From NCBI RefSeq assembly GCF_003233655.1, contig NZ_CP029835.1, positions 1-64,000 on the forward strand: a stretch of DNA of 64,000 bases, in the 5' to 3' direction. A model generated the notes under the pieces. That model searched no databases. It was given only the letters and a program-made list of their open reading frames with translations, and was not told where the DNA came from. The DNA comes from Azospirillum ramasamyi (GTDB lineage Bacteria > Pseudomonadota > Alphaproteobacteria > Azospirillales > Azospirillaceae). Positions 10,846 through 20,500 of this stretch are shown here, piece after piece; position 1 is the first letter of the stretch; each line of letters begins with the position of its first letter. Position numbers and translations under genes: made by a program.

Positions 10846-12597
10846 ATGAAGACTTCGACCGCTCAACTCCGCCGCCGCCTGCTTTCTTCGGTGGTTCCCG
10901 TCGCCGTCCTGACGGCATCCCTGCTGGCCGCGGGCTGCGCGGTGAAACCCGAGCCGCTGACGGCCGAGGAGAATCTGGCGCGCGTGCGCAAGGATCTGAG
11001 CGTCGTTCTGGCCCCGCAGGAGCCGCTGACCAAGGCGGTCTCGATGGACGAGGCGATGGCGCGCGCCATCAAGTACAATCTCGACGAACGCGTGAAGGTG
11101 ATGGAGATGGCGGTCGCCACCGACCAGCTGGAGCTGTCGCGCTACGACATGCTGCCGCGCGTGGTGGCCGCCGCCGGCTATGTCGGGCGCAACAACGACG
11201 CCGGGTCGGAAAGCCTGAACCTCGCCACCGGCCGGCGCACCGGCGAGAGCACCACCGCCACCGACAGGAACCGCCGCACCGGCGATCTCGCCTTCACCTG
11301 GAACGTGCTGGATTTCGGCGTCAGCTATCTGCGGGCACGGCAGAGCGCCAATCTGGTGCTGATCGCCGACGAGCGGCGCCGCCGCGTCGTCCAGGGGATC
11401 ATGCAGGACGTGCGCACCGCCTATTGGCGCGCCGTGGCCGCCGAACGGCTGCTGAAGCGGCTGGAGCCGGTGGAGAAGCGGGTGGAGGGCGCGCGCCGCG
11501 ACGCCCGCACGCTGGAGGCGCTGCGCGTCCAGGCGCCGCTGCAGGCGCTGAACTATACCCGCACCCTGGTCGAGACCCTGCGCCAGCTGCAGTCGCTGCG
11601 GCGCGAGCTGGTGGCGGCGAAGTCGCAGCTGGGCGCGCTGATGGGGCTGCCGCCGGGCGAGCCGTTCGAGATCGAGCTGCCGCCGGCCAGCGTCATGAAG
11701 ACGCCGCCCAAGCTGGACGTCGGGGTGGAGGCGCTGGAAACCTATGCCCTGCTGAACCGGCCGGAGCTGCTGGAAGAGAGCTATAACGAGCGTATCTCCG
11801 CCGACGAGACCTGGCGGTCGCTGCTGAAGCTGCTGCCGGGCATCGACGTCAACGCAGCCCTGCGCTACGACAGCAACAGCTTCCTGCTGAACCAGCGCTG
11901 GGCCGATTACGGCGCGCGGATCAGCTGGAACCTGATCAACCTGGTTTCCGCCCCCGCCACCAAGTCCTATGCCGAGGCGCAGGAGGAGCTGGTCGCCTTC
12001 CGCCGTCAGGCTCTGAGCATGGCGGTGCTGAGCCAGGTGCATGTGGCGGTGCTGCAGTTCCGCGAACTGAAGCAGGAATTCGCCCTGACCGCCGAGCAGG
12101 CCGACCTCGACACCCGCATCCGCTCGCAATACACCAACGTCGGCGAGGCCGGTCAGGTGGGCGAGCTGGGGGTGATCCAGTCGGAGGTGATGGCGCTGCT
12201 GTCCGACCTGCGCCGCGATCTGGTGCTGGCCGACCTGCACAACGCCTATGCCCGCGTCATGGTGTCGGCCGGCGTCGATCCGCTGCCCGAGACGATGGCC
12301 GCCGACGATCTGCCCAGCCTGACCCAGGCGGTGGGCAAGGGCCTGTCCTCCTGGCAGGAGCGCGCCAACAGCGTTCTCCGCGTGAAGGATCTGATGGCCA
12401 AGGACGCGGCCAAGGCCGAAAAGCCGGAACCGGCGAAGGCCGAGCCGGTGAAGCCGGAGCCCGCCAAGGCGGCGCCCATGGCGGCCGCTCCGGCTGACGC
12501 CTCCACGCCTTTCGTTCTGGCCTTCTCCGAAAACCCTGCCATGGAACCATCTGCGGCTGCGGTCTTTGCCGCCGTTCCCGCTTTGGAAGTAAAATAA
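10846..12597 (+). CDS. TolC/OprM-type outer-membrane efflux lipoprotein
   Basis: This 583-residue protein has a lipoprotein signal with lipobox LLAAGC (Cys near residue 31), so it is likely a lipid-anchored outer-membrane channel of the TolC family. The long helical and beta segments suit the duplicated outer-membrane efflux fold, for example around DFGVSYLRARQSANL and SWNLINLVSAPATKSYAEA. The C terminus carries an unusual Lys/Pro/Glu/Ala-rich tail (about residues 525-560) that could sit in the periplasm. It starts 86 bp after the adhesin stop and precedes two adaptor genes, so it probably supplies the outer-membrane pore for adhesin export. The start ATG gives a clean signal peptide. Confidence 0.85.
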   Translation: MKTSTAQLRRRLLSSVVPVAVLTASLLAAGCAVKPEPLTAEENLARVRKDLSVVLAPQEPLTKAVSMDEAMARAIKYNLDERVKVMEMAVATDQLELSRYDMLPRVVAAAGYVGRNNDAGSESLNLATGRRTGESTTATDRNRRTGDLAFTWNVLDFGVSYLRARQSANLVLIADERRRRVVQGIMQDVRTAYWRAVAAERLLKRLEPVEKRVEGARRDARTLEALRVQAPLQALNYTRTLVETLRQLQSLRRELVAAKSQLGALMGLPPGEPFEIELPPASVMKTPPKLDVGVEALETYALLNRPELLEESYNERISADETWRSLLKLLPGIDVNAALRYDSNSFLLNQRWADYGARISWNLINLVSAPATKSYAEAQEELVAFRRQALSMAVLSQVHVAVLQFRELKQEFALTAEQADLDTRIRSQYTNVGEAGQVGELGVIQSEVMALLSDLRRDLVLADLHNAYARVMVSAGVDPLPETMAADDLPSLTQAVGKGLSSWQERANSVLRVKDLMAKDAAKAEKPEPAKAEPVKPEPAKAAPMAAAPADASTPFVLAFSENPAMEPSAAAVFAAVPALEVK

Positions 12598-12903
12598 TCA
12601 ATTATTTCCGTCGACAGGGTTGTGAAACCTCCCTTGACTCCCGCCATCAATGCCAAACCTGTGGCTTACGCAAGCCACAGGTTTGACGGACGGAAATGGG
12701 GTATGATTGCCGAATGCCTGGAAGCGGAAGGGGTCGGCGCCCTGTACGTCACCGCCCGGCACAGCGGCGCGGCAAGCCGGCCGTGCCACGGCCGAGCGGT
12801 TCTGTCATCGTGTGAAGGACAAGCAGCGGGAATGCACCGTTCGTACCCCCTCGGCTCAGGACATCCGGCCCGACAGCCTGCCGATGGGCAGGATCGCGTC
12901 GCA
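12598..12903. other. Gap between TolC and HlyD genes
   Basis: An open frame covers part of this stretch from a GTG at 12622, but its translation contains no recognisable domain and includes the hairpin at 12654-12685. I therefore treat it as untranslated leader. Apart from the hairpin I see nothing specific. Confidence 0.5.
12654..12685. terminator. Perfect 14-bp stem hairpin downstream of the TolC gene
   Basis: A 14-bp perfect inverted repeat (12654-12667 with 12672-12685) surrounds the 4-nt loop ACGC. No T-run follows it, so it may be a processing or attenuating hairpin rather than a classical intrinsic terminator. It separates the channel gene from the adaptor genes. Confidence 0.5.
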
Positions 12904-13788
12904 GTGATCCATCCCGGCGCGGCGGCCAAAGCCGCCGCACAAGCTTTCGCACAAGCTTTCGCACTCGTGGCCGTTCTGCTGGGCGGGGGGCTCGCCTCCG
13001 CCCCGGCCTTGGCACAGGACGCCTCGCAGGGGCAGGTCCGCGCCCTGATCGAGGCCCGGCGGCATGCGGTCCTGTCCTCCGAGATCCCCGGCCGCATCGC
13101 CCGCATGAGCGTCGATGCCGGCCAGAGCTTCAAGGCCGGCGAGCTGCTGGTCGCCTTCGACTGCGCCAGCTATCAGGCGGAGCTGGACGCCGCCCGCGCC
13201 CAGCTGAACGCCGCGGACGTGACGGCGCGGGTCAACCGGCGCCTGAACAGCCTGCGCTCCATCGGCGAGGCGGAGGTGCAGCTGGCCGAGGCGAAGGCCC
13301 AGGTCGCCCGCGCCGACGTCCGCAAGGCGGAGGTGCAGGCACGGCGCTGCGAGATCAAGGCGCCTTTCGACGGCCGCGCGGTCGAACGCCGGATCCAGGA
13401 GCATGAGTCGGTCGCCGCCGGCGCGCCGCTGCTGGAGATCCTGTCCGACCGCGACCTGAAGGTGGAGCTGATCGTCCCCTCGTCCTGGCTGGTGTGGCTG
13501 AAGCCGGGGCAGCGCTTCGACCTGCGGGTCGACGAGACCGGGGTCACCCTGCCGGGCGAGGTGGTGCTGCCCGGCGCCAAGGTCGATCCGGCCAGCCAGT
13601 CGGTGAAGGTGACGGCGAAGCTGACCGGCGACGCTCCATCCCAGGGGCTTGTCGCCGGCATGAGCGGCACCGCCATCTTCCCCGAACCGGCGCTGTCGGC
13701 GCTGCCGGCCGGGAACCAGGGCACTCCCCAGGGCACTCCCCAGGGCACTCCCCAGGGAACCCCCAAACCCGGAACCGCGAAGCCATGA
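12904..13788 (+). CDS. HlyD-family periplasmic adaptor
   Basis: This is a membrane-fusion adaptor of 294 residues from the GTG at 12904, which gives an export signal ending at APALA-Q. In-frame ATG 12832 is an alternative start. The order is typical of RND/HlyD adaptors: lipoyl half-motif (SSEIPGRIARMSVDAGQ), a short coiled-coil hairpin (about residues 70-125), the second lipoyl half (CEIKAPFDGRAVERRI), then a beta-barrel segment (KVELIVPSSW). The C terminus has four QGTP-type repeats encoded by a 12-nt tandem repeat at 13717-13764. Its stop overlaps the next start (ATGA), which indicates translational coupling. It probably links the inner-membrane protein to the TolC channel. Confidence 0.8.
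   Translation: MIHPGAAAKAAAQAFAQAFALVAVLLGGGLASAPALAQDASQGQVRALIEARRHAVLSSEIPGRIARMSVDAGQSFKAGELLVAFDCASYQAELDAARAQLNAADVTARVNRRLNSLRSIGEAEVQLAEAKAQVARADVRKAEVQARRCEIKAPFDGRAVERRIQEHESVAAGAPLLEILSDRDLKVELIVPSSWLVWLKPGQRFDLRVDETGVTLPGEVVLPGAKVDPASQSVKVTAKLTGDAPSQGLVAGMSGTAIFPEPALSALPAGNQGTPQGTPQGTPQGTPKPGTAKP
13717..13764 (+). repeat. 12-nt tandem repeat at the adaptor C terminus
   Basis: Four units of CAGGGCACTCCC type encode Gln-Gly-Thr-Pro repeats; the last unit is diverged. Because the unit is a multiple of three, copy number can change without shifting the frame. Confidence 0.8.
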
Positions 13789-15221
13789 GCGCCGTGATGG
13801 CCCAGACCCCGCCCCAGGCGGCGCCCCAGGCGGCGCAGCCGGTCAACGGCCTGCTGATGCTGCTGGAGCTGCAGCGGCAGGCGTGGCGGCAGGCGACGGC
13901 GCCGGAGCTGCGCTATCACATGGTCAACCAGACCCGCCGGCTGATCGCCTACCGGCAGGCCGCCTTCCTGACCCTGGCGGAGCGGGGCCGGCCGACGCTG
14001 GAGGCGGTGTCCAACATCGCGGTGCTGGAAGCCAACGCCCCCTTCGCCCAATGGCTGGAGCAGGCGGTGCGCGCCGTCGCCGCCGGGGCGCAGGCCGGCA
14101 CCGTCCATGTCGTCGATCCCGCCGCCCTGCCCGCCGAGGTCCGCGGCGCCTGGGGCGAATGGGGGCCGGCACAGGTTCTGTGGTGCCCGCTGCGCAAGCC
14201 GGAGCCCCAGCGCGAGACCCCGCCCGGCGCCCCGGCGGAAGGCCGTGACAAGGCCGCCCCGCCCCTGGCCGGCCTGTGGCTGGGCCGCGACGAGCCCTGG
14301 ACCGACGGCGAGATCCTGCTGCTGAGCCATCTGGCGGAGGGCTACGGCCATGCCTGGTGGGCGCTGTCGGGCAAGCGCGCCAAGCGGCGCGGGCTGCGCC
14401 GCGTCCTGCTGCCCCTGCTGGTCCTGCTGGCGGTCGCCGGCGCACTTGCCATCCCGGTGCCGATGTCGACCCTGGCCCCGGCCGAGATCCAGACCAGCAA
14501 CCCGGTGATCGTCGCCGCCCCGCTGGACGGCGTGATCGAACGCTTCCATGTGCAGCCGAACCAGGCGGTGGCGGCCGGACAGCCGCTGTTCAGCTTCGAG
14601 TCCACCGTCCTGCGCAGCCGCTTCGAAGTGGCGCGCAAGGGCCTGACCCAGGCCGAGGCAGAACTGCTGACCGCCTCCCAGGCCGCCTTCGCCGACCCGC
14701 AGACCAAGGCCCGCGTCGCCCAGCTCCGCGCCCAGGTCGAGCTGCGCCGGGCCGAGCTGGCGCTCGCCCGCGACCTGCTGGACCGGGTGACGGTGAAGGC
14801 CGAACGCGCCGGCATCGCCGTCTTCACCGACGTCAACGACTGGCTGGGCAAGCCGCTGTCGGTGGGCGAGCGCGTGCTGACGCTGGCCGACCCGCAGGCG
14901 CCGGAGATCGACATCATGGTGCCGGTCGGCGACGCCCTGGTTCTGGAGCCGGGCTCGCGGGTGGAGCTGTTCCTGAACGTCGACCCGCTCCACCCCCTCC
15001 GGGCCCGCCTGACCCATGCCAGCTACGAGGCCGGCCTGTCGGCCTCGGGCGTGCTGTCCTACCGGGTCAAGGCGGCGCTGGAGCCGGGCGAGACTCCGGG
15101 CGAGACCCCGCCGCGCATCGGCCTGCGCGGCACCGCCAAGATCCTGGGCGACCGCGTGCCCCTGGCCCTCTACCTGTTCCGCCGCCCGCTGGCCCTGCTG
15201 CGCCAGTCGCTGGGCATCTGA
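13785..15221 (+). CDS. Second HlyD-type membrane adaptor with N-terminal extension
   Basis: This protein has 478 residues. A roughly 200-residue cytosolic-looking N-terminal region without export signal precedes one membrane segment (VLLPLLVLLAVAGALAIPV, about residue 210). It then has a lipoyl/coiled-coil adaptor region beginning NPVIVAAPLDGVIERFHV. The N-terminal region resembles a GAF-like domain in composition (LWCPLRKPE, LAGLWLGRDEPW), but that is weak. The ATG overlaps the upstream stop. A second adaptor in one locus suggests heteromeric assembly, or a cytosolic sensing role for this subunit. Confidence 0.75.
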   Translation: MSAVMAQTPPQAAPQAAQPVNGLLMLLELQRQAWRQATAPELRYHMVNQTRRLIAYRQAAFLTLAERGRPTLEAVSNIAVLEANAPFAQWLEQAVRAVAAGAQAGTVHVVDPAALPAEVRGAWGEWGPAQVLWCPLRKPEPQRETPPGAPAEGRDKAAPPLAGLWLGRDEPWTDGEILLLSHLAEGYGHAWWALSGKRAKRRGLRRVLLPLLVLLAVAGALAIPVPMSTLAPAEIQTSNPVIVAAPLDGVIERFHVQPNQAVAAGQPLFSFESTVLRSRFEVARKGLTQAEAELLTASQAAFADPQTKARVAQLRAQVELRRAELALARDLLDRVTVKAERAGIAVFTDVNDWLGKPLSVGERVLTLADPQAPEIDIMVPVGDALVLEPGSRVELFLNVDPLHPLRARLTHASYEAGLSASGVLSYRVKAALEPGETPGETPPRIGLRGTAKILGDRVPLALYLFRRPLALLRQSLGI

Positions 15222-15263
15222 GGCTCCGCCTCGAGGCAACTCCCAAGGCATTCAAGGACTCCC

Positions 15264-17537
15264 GTGTCCATCGCCCTCATGCCCCCTACCGGTCCTGGCG
15301 CCGGCCTCCGCGCCGCCCAAGCCGGTAGCGTCCAAGCCGGTGCCGCCGGTTCCGTCCCCGCCGACCCGCGGGCCGCCCTGCGGCTGCCGGGCCTGCGCGA
15401 CGATCTGGCGCTGCTGCCGGCGCCGGCGGGGCAGGATGGGGCGCCGGGCTGGACCATCCACGACCCGGTGCGCAACCGCTATTTCCGCATCGGACCGGAG
15501 GCCTTCGCGTTGATCGCCCACTGGCACCACGCCAATCCGGCCGCCATCGCCACGGCGGTGGCCAAGGAGAGCCTGTTCGAGCCGACGGTGGACGACGTCA
15601 TGGGCTTCTACCAGTTCCTGGCGGCCAACAACCTGACCGTCACGGTCGACACCGCCTTCCTGGCGCGGCAGGCGGCGGCGCGGAAGACCGGCTGGTTCTG
15701 GTGGCTGGTCCACAACTACCTGTTCTTCCGCATCCCGCTGGTGCGGCCCGACCGTTTCCTGTCGGCGACGGTGGGGCTGGTGGCGCCCTTCTACAGCCGG
15801 GCCTGGCTGGTCCTGGTGCTGCTGACCGCGGTGCTGTCCGGGCTGCTGGTGGCGCGGCAGTGGGACGCCTTCCTGCACACCTTCCAGCATTTCTTCTCCC
15901 CCGAAGGGCTGGCGCTCTACGGCGTCACGCTGATGGGCACCAAGATCTGCCACGAGCTGGGCCATGCCTACACCGCCAGGCGCTATGGCTGCCGGGTGCC
16001 GACCATGGGAGTGGCCTTCCTGGTGATGTGGCCGGTGCTCTACACCGACACCACCGATGCCTGGAGGCTGGTCTCGCGCCGGCAGCGGCTGGCGGTGGGG
16101 GCGGCCGGCATGCTGACCGAGCTGACGATCGCCGTCTTCGCGACGCTGGCCTGGAGCTTCCTGCCCGACGGGCCGCTGCGCAGCGCCGCCTATTTCCTGG
16201 CGACGGTCAGCTGGATCACCACGCTGGCGATCAACCTCAGCCCCTTCATGCGTTTCGACGGCTATTACCTGCTGTCCGACGCGCTGGACGTGCCCAACCT
16301 GCAGGAGCGCGGCTTCGCCATGGCGCGCTGGAAGCTGCGGGAATGGCTGTTCGGCCTGGGCATGGCCCCGCCGGAGGAGATGCCGGCGGCGCGGCGCCGC
16401 ATCCTGCTGATCTATTCCTACGCCACCTGGGTCTACCGGCTGGTGCTGTTCCTCGGCATCGCGCTGCTGGTCTACCACATCGCCTTCAAGGTATTGGGGA
16501 TCCTGTTGTTCGTCATCGAGATCGGCTGGTTCATCGCCCGGCCCCTGCTGCACGAGGTGAAGGTCTGGTGGTCCTTGCGCGACCGCTTCCGGGTCAACCT
16601 GCGCACCGGGCTGACGCTGGCCGGTCTGGCGGCGGCGGTCGGGCTGACCCTGCTGCCGGTGACCACCACCGTGTCGGTGCCGGTGGTCTGGCGGGCGGCC
16701 GGCTTCGCCACCGTCTACGCCCCCTTCCCCGCCCGGCTGGAGGAGACGCTGGTCGCCCGCGGCCAGAGGGTGGTGGAGGGCGAGCCGCTGTTCCGCCTGA
16801 CCGCCCCCGACCTGGAGGGCAAGCTGCGGCAGGCGGAGCTGCGCATCGACTGGATGCAGGAGCAGATCGCCCGCCTGACCGCCAGCCGCGAGCAACTCGA
16901 CCGCGTGCGGGCGATGGAGGAGGATCTGGCCGCCGCCCTGGCCGAGCGGCAGGGTCTTCTCGACAGCCGCGAAAGGCTGGTGGTGCGCGCGCCCCTGTCG
17001 GGCACCGTGCGCGACATGGAGGACGCCCTGACCCCCGGCCGCTGGATCGGGCCGAAGCTGCCGCTGGCGATGGTGGTGGCGCCCGGCGGCGGCGAGCTGG
17101 TCGGCTATGTCGGCGAGGGCGATTTCGACCGGCTGAGCCCGGGCGCCGGGGCGGAGTTCCACCCGGACGATCCGCTGGCCCCCCGGCTTGCCGCCAAGGT
17201 GCGCGCGGTCGATCCGGTCGCCGTCTCGGTCCTGGACGTGCCGGCGCTCGCCTCGGTCAATGGCGGCCCGGTGGCGGTGGAGGGGCAGGCGGGACCGCAG
17301 CCGAACCAGCCGCATGGCGGTGCCGGCCGCAGCGCGCTCGCCCCGGTGGAAGCGGTCTACCGCATCACCCTGGATGTCGAGCCGGCGAACATCGGTCCGG
17401 CCGCTGCCGGCAACGCGCAGGAAGGGCCGGAGCGCGTGACCCGCGGCATCGTCCGCGTGGCGGGTGAGGCCCGCAGCATCGCTGAACGCTTCTGGCGCAT
17501 CGCCGCGTCGGTGCTGATCCGCGAGACGGGCTTCTGA
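15264..17537 (+). CDS. PqqD-like / M50 site-2 protease / HlyD fusion protein
   Basis: This 757-residue inner-membrane protein starts at a GTG with AAGGA upstream. Residues about 44-115 resemble a PqqD-type peptide-binding domain (WTIHDPVRNRYFRIGPEAF). A multispanning M50 intramembrane metalloprotease core follows, with zinc motif HELGH at residues 230-234 and the partner motif NLSPFMRFDGYYLLSD. The C-terminal part (about 486-757) is a HlyD-like lipoyl/coiled-coil region (LEETLVARGQRVVEGEPLF, VVRAPLSGTVRDM). This architecture occurs beside TolC/HlyD genes and giant secreted proteins in proteobacteria. Here it occupies the position an ABC transporter would have in a type I system. How it would energise export is unknown. 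Confidence 0.8.
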   Translation: MSIALMPPTGPGAGLRAAQAGSVQAGAAGSVPADPRAALRLPGLRDDLALLPAPAGQDGAPGWTIHDPVRNRYFRIGPEAFALIAHWHHANPAAIATAVAKESLFEPTVDDVMGFYQFLAANNLTVTVDTAFLARQAAARKTGWFWWLVHNYLFFRIPLVRPDRFLSATVGLVAPFYSRAWLVLVLLTAVLSGLLVARQWDAFLHTFQHFFSPEGLALYGVTLMGTKICHELGHAYTARRYGCRVPTMGVAFLVMWPVLYTDTTDAWRLVSRRQRLAVGAAGMLTELTIAVFATLAWSFLPDGPLRSAAYFLATVSWITTLAINLSPFMRFDGYYLLSDALDVPNLQERGFAMARWKLREWLFGLGMAPPEEMPAARRRILLIYSYATWVYRLVLFLGIALLVYHIAFKVLGILLFVIEIGWFIARPLLHEVKVWWSLRDRFRVNLRTGLTLAGLAAAVGLTLLPVTTTVSVPVVWRAAGFATVYAPFPARLEETLVARGQRVVEGEPLFRLTAPDLEGKLRQAELRIDWMQEQIARLTASREQLDRVRAMEEDLAAALAERQGLLDSRERLVVRAPLSGTVRDMEDALTPGRWIGPKLPLAMVVAPGGGELVGYVGEGDFDRLSPGAGAEFHPDDPLAPRLAAKVRAVDPVAVSVLDVPALASVNGGPVAVEGQAGPQPNQPHGGAGRSALAPVEAVYRITLDVEPANIGPAAAGNAQEGPERVTRGIVRVAGEARSIAERFWRIAASVLIRETGF

Positions 17538-17558
17538 CCGGACGGCAGGCGGATGGGA

Positions 17559-20500
17559 TCACCCCACCCCCACCGCCAGCAGCCCGTCGCCGGCCACGGC
17601 GAAGCCGGCCGGTTGCGGGCGGACGTAACCGATCGGGTTGGGGCGCGGCTCGTTGCGGCCGTAGGTGATGAAATGGACCAGCGCCTGCTGCTGGTCGCTG
17701 CCGAAGGCGGCGCTCAGGTCCGGGTTGGCCATCAGATAGGCAAGCGCGTTGAACCAGGTCGGGCGCCCGTCCGCCTGTCCGCTGGACTGGTAATGGGCGG
17801 TGGCGGCGGCAGTGTCGGTGCCGAAGGTTGCCGCCAGATCCGGGTTGGCGGCCAGATAGCTCAGCGCGTCGAAGCCGGCGGCGTCGCGCCGCGGCGTGTT
17901 GCCGTAGAGCACGACATAGAGCTTCACCTGCCGCTCGCTGCCCGAGAAGACGCTCAGCAGATCCGGATTGGCCAGAAGATGGTCGTGGGCGTTGAAGCTG
18001 ATGGCGCGGTTCTCCAACCGGCCGTAGCGGATGTAATGCTCCTGCGCCCGCACGGGGTCGTTGCCGAAGGCGGCGGCGAGATCGCGGTTCGCCGCCAGAT
18101 AGGAGAGAGCGTCGAAGCTGGTGCCGCGCCCCTCCCGCCGGCCGTTGGACAGGTAATGGCCGGCCGCAAGGGCGGTGTCGGTGCCGAAGGCGGCGGCAAG
18201 GTCGGGGTTGGCGGCCAGATAGCCCAGGCTGTCGAAGGTGATGCCGCGCCCCTCCAGCCGGCCGGCGGTCACGTAATGGCGGGCCGCCGCCGCCGGGTCC
18301 AGACCGAAGGCCGCCGTCAGATCCGGGTTCGAGACCAGATAGCCGAAGGCGTCGAAGCGGATGCCGCGCCCCTCCCGCAGGCCGTTGGACAGGTAATGGC
18401 GGGTGGCGGCCGTGGTGTCGGTGCCGAAGACGGCGGCAAGGTCGGGATTGGCGGCCAGATAGGCCAGCGGGTCGAAGCTTCCGACCGACCGCCCTTCCCG
18501 CCGGCCCAGCGCCAGATAATGCCGGCTCGCCGCCGCGGGGTCGATGCCGAAGGCCGCCACCAGATCCGGATTGGCGGCGAGGTAGGAGAGAGGATCGAAG
18601 GACCGGGGCGCCCGCCCCTCCGCCAGGCCGAAGCGCAGGTAATGCTCGCGCGCCGCGGTCGCGTCGGTGCCGAAGGCGGCGGCCAGATCGGGGTTGGAGG
18701 CGAGATAGGACAGCGGGTCGAAGCCGGCCATCGTCTCGGCCAGCGGGGTCACCCGCAAGGTCACGGTCTGCCCGCTGACGGCGCCCTGGCTGTCGGTGAC
18801 GGTGTAGGCGAAGGAGCCGGGCGATGCCGGGGTGCCGGCCGGGGCCTGATAGGTCAGGCCGGCGAGATCGGCCGTGCCGAGCGTCATCCCGGCGGTGACG
18901 GCGGCGCCGTTGGCCAGACGGAGCGTGCCGGCGGCCGGCAGCCGGGCCAGCGTCACCGTCATGCCGTCGCCCTCGTCGGGATCGCTCGGCCGGTCGATGC
19001 CGAGCGCGATGGCCGGCCCGCCTTCCAGGGCGGTCAGGGTCTTGTCCCCCTGGACGGTGGGCGGCCGGTTGGCCGGGCGCGAGGCGATGGTGAAGCCGAT
19101 CCAGCGGCTCCACGCGACGCCGTTGTAGGCGCGCACCGACAGCTCGTCGAGGCTGGTCAGGCTGGAGGCGGCGAAGGTGATGCCGGCAAAGGCGGCCGCG
19201 GTCAGCGAGACCACGGCGCCGGTCGCCTGGGCCGTTCCGCCGACCATGATGGCGCCGGCGCCGTTGGTGTTGTCGACCAGCTCATATTGGGTGACGAGGC
19301 CGCCGGCCGGATCGGCCGCCGTGATCAGGCTGGCGAGGGGGATCGAGGAACCGATGGCAACCCGGCCGGCCCGGACGGTGAGCGCGGGAGGCATCAGGCT
19401 GATGCGGGTGTCGGCGAACAGGGCGTATTCGACGTCGGTCAGCGTGTCGGTGCCCTCCCCGCCGCCGGAGATGGTGGCGCCGTCGGCGGTGACGGTGACG
19501 GTGTAGGAGGAGCGGCTGCCGTTGTAGACCGCGGTATCGGTGCCGCCGCCGCCCTGCAGCGTGTCGTCCCCCGCCCCGCCGGTCAGCGTGTCGTCCCCCG
19601 CCCCGCCGGCCAGCAGGTTGTTGGCGGTGTTGCCGATCAGGATGTCGCTGCCGCCGCCGCCGATGGCGTTCTCGATGGTGACGCCGGCGGCGATCGCCAC
19701 ATTGCCGACCGCCAGCCCGCCCGACCCGTTGGGACCGATGGAGCTGAAGGCGCCCGGCGTCAGGTCGATGGTGACGGCCGACGCCTGCCCGCTCGCGTCG
19801 ATGGTGTCGGTGCCGCCGGCATCCCAGATGGTCTGGCTGACCGCGACGGTGTTGCTGGCGAAGACATAGCGGTCGTCGCCGATGCGGGTGGCGGTGTTGG
19901 CGCCGTACAGGTATTGGACCGCCGCGATGTCGTACAGCGCCGGCCCCGTCGGCAGCCCGTTCAGGCCCAGGCTGGGGTTCCGGCTGTAGGACATGATCGT
20001 GTAGCGGTTGCTGTCCTCGGTCGCGGGCAGGTAGGGCGGCTCGCCCCCGCCGCCGGTGGCGTTGTAGTTGCCGGGGTGCTTCAGCCCGATGGCGTGGCCG
20101 ATCTCGTGCAGGATGGTCAGGTAGCCGTAGCTGCCCTGCGTCGGGCTGGCGTTGGTCGCGGCGCTGTTGGAAAGGTAGATGTCGCCGCCGCCGTCATGGA
20201 GCGACCCGGTCGGATAATAGGCGTAGGCGGCGCTGGAGCCTTGCCGGTTGGTGCCGATGCGGATCGACCCGCCCTGCCCGCCATTGGCGCTGTCGGAGGT
20301 TTCGACGAAGAAGATGTTGGCGACGGCGCTCCAGGCGGCGAAGGCCTGCCGCGCCGCGTCGCGCTGAGCGGCGGACAGCGGCGCGAAGCCGGTCCCGTCC
20401 GATGTGGAGGCGTAGGGCGGCGCCTGCTCCATGAAGCTGTAGCTGACCGTCGCACCGCTGCCGACCGCACCGCCGCCCCAGCGCGGCGTCCCCGGCGCCA

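Noticed and set aside
794..10918. Very long open frames on the minus strand opposite the adhesin gene (794-5302 and 5522-10918)
   Set aside because: They are low-complexity translations rich in Gly, Ala, Arg and Gln that follow from the GC-rich repeats of the plus-strand gene, and they contain no domain or plausible start.
12622..12903. Longer N terminus for the first HlyD adaptor from GTG 12622
   Set aside because: The extension runs through a perfect hairpin and would bury the export signal, which fits a start at 12904 or 12832.
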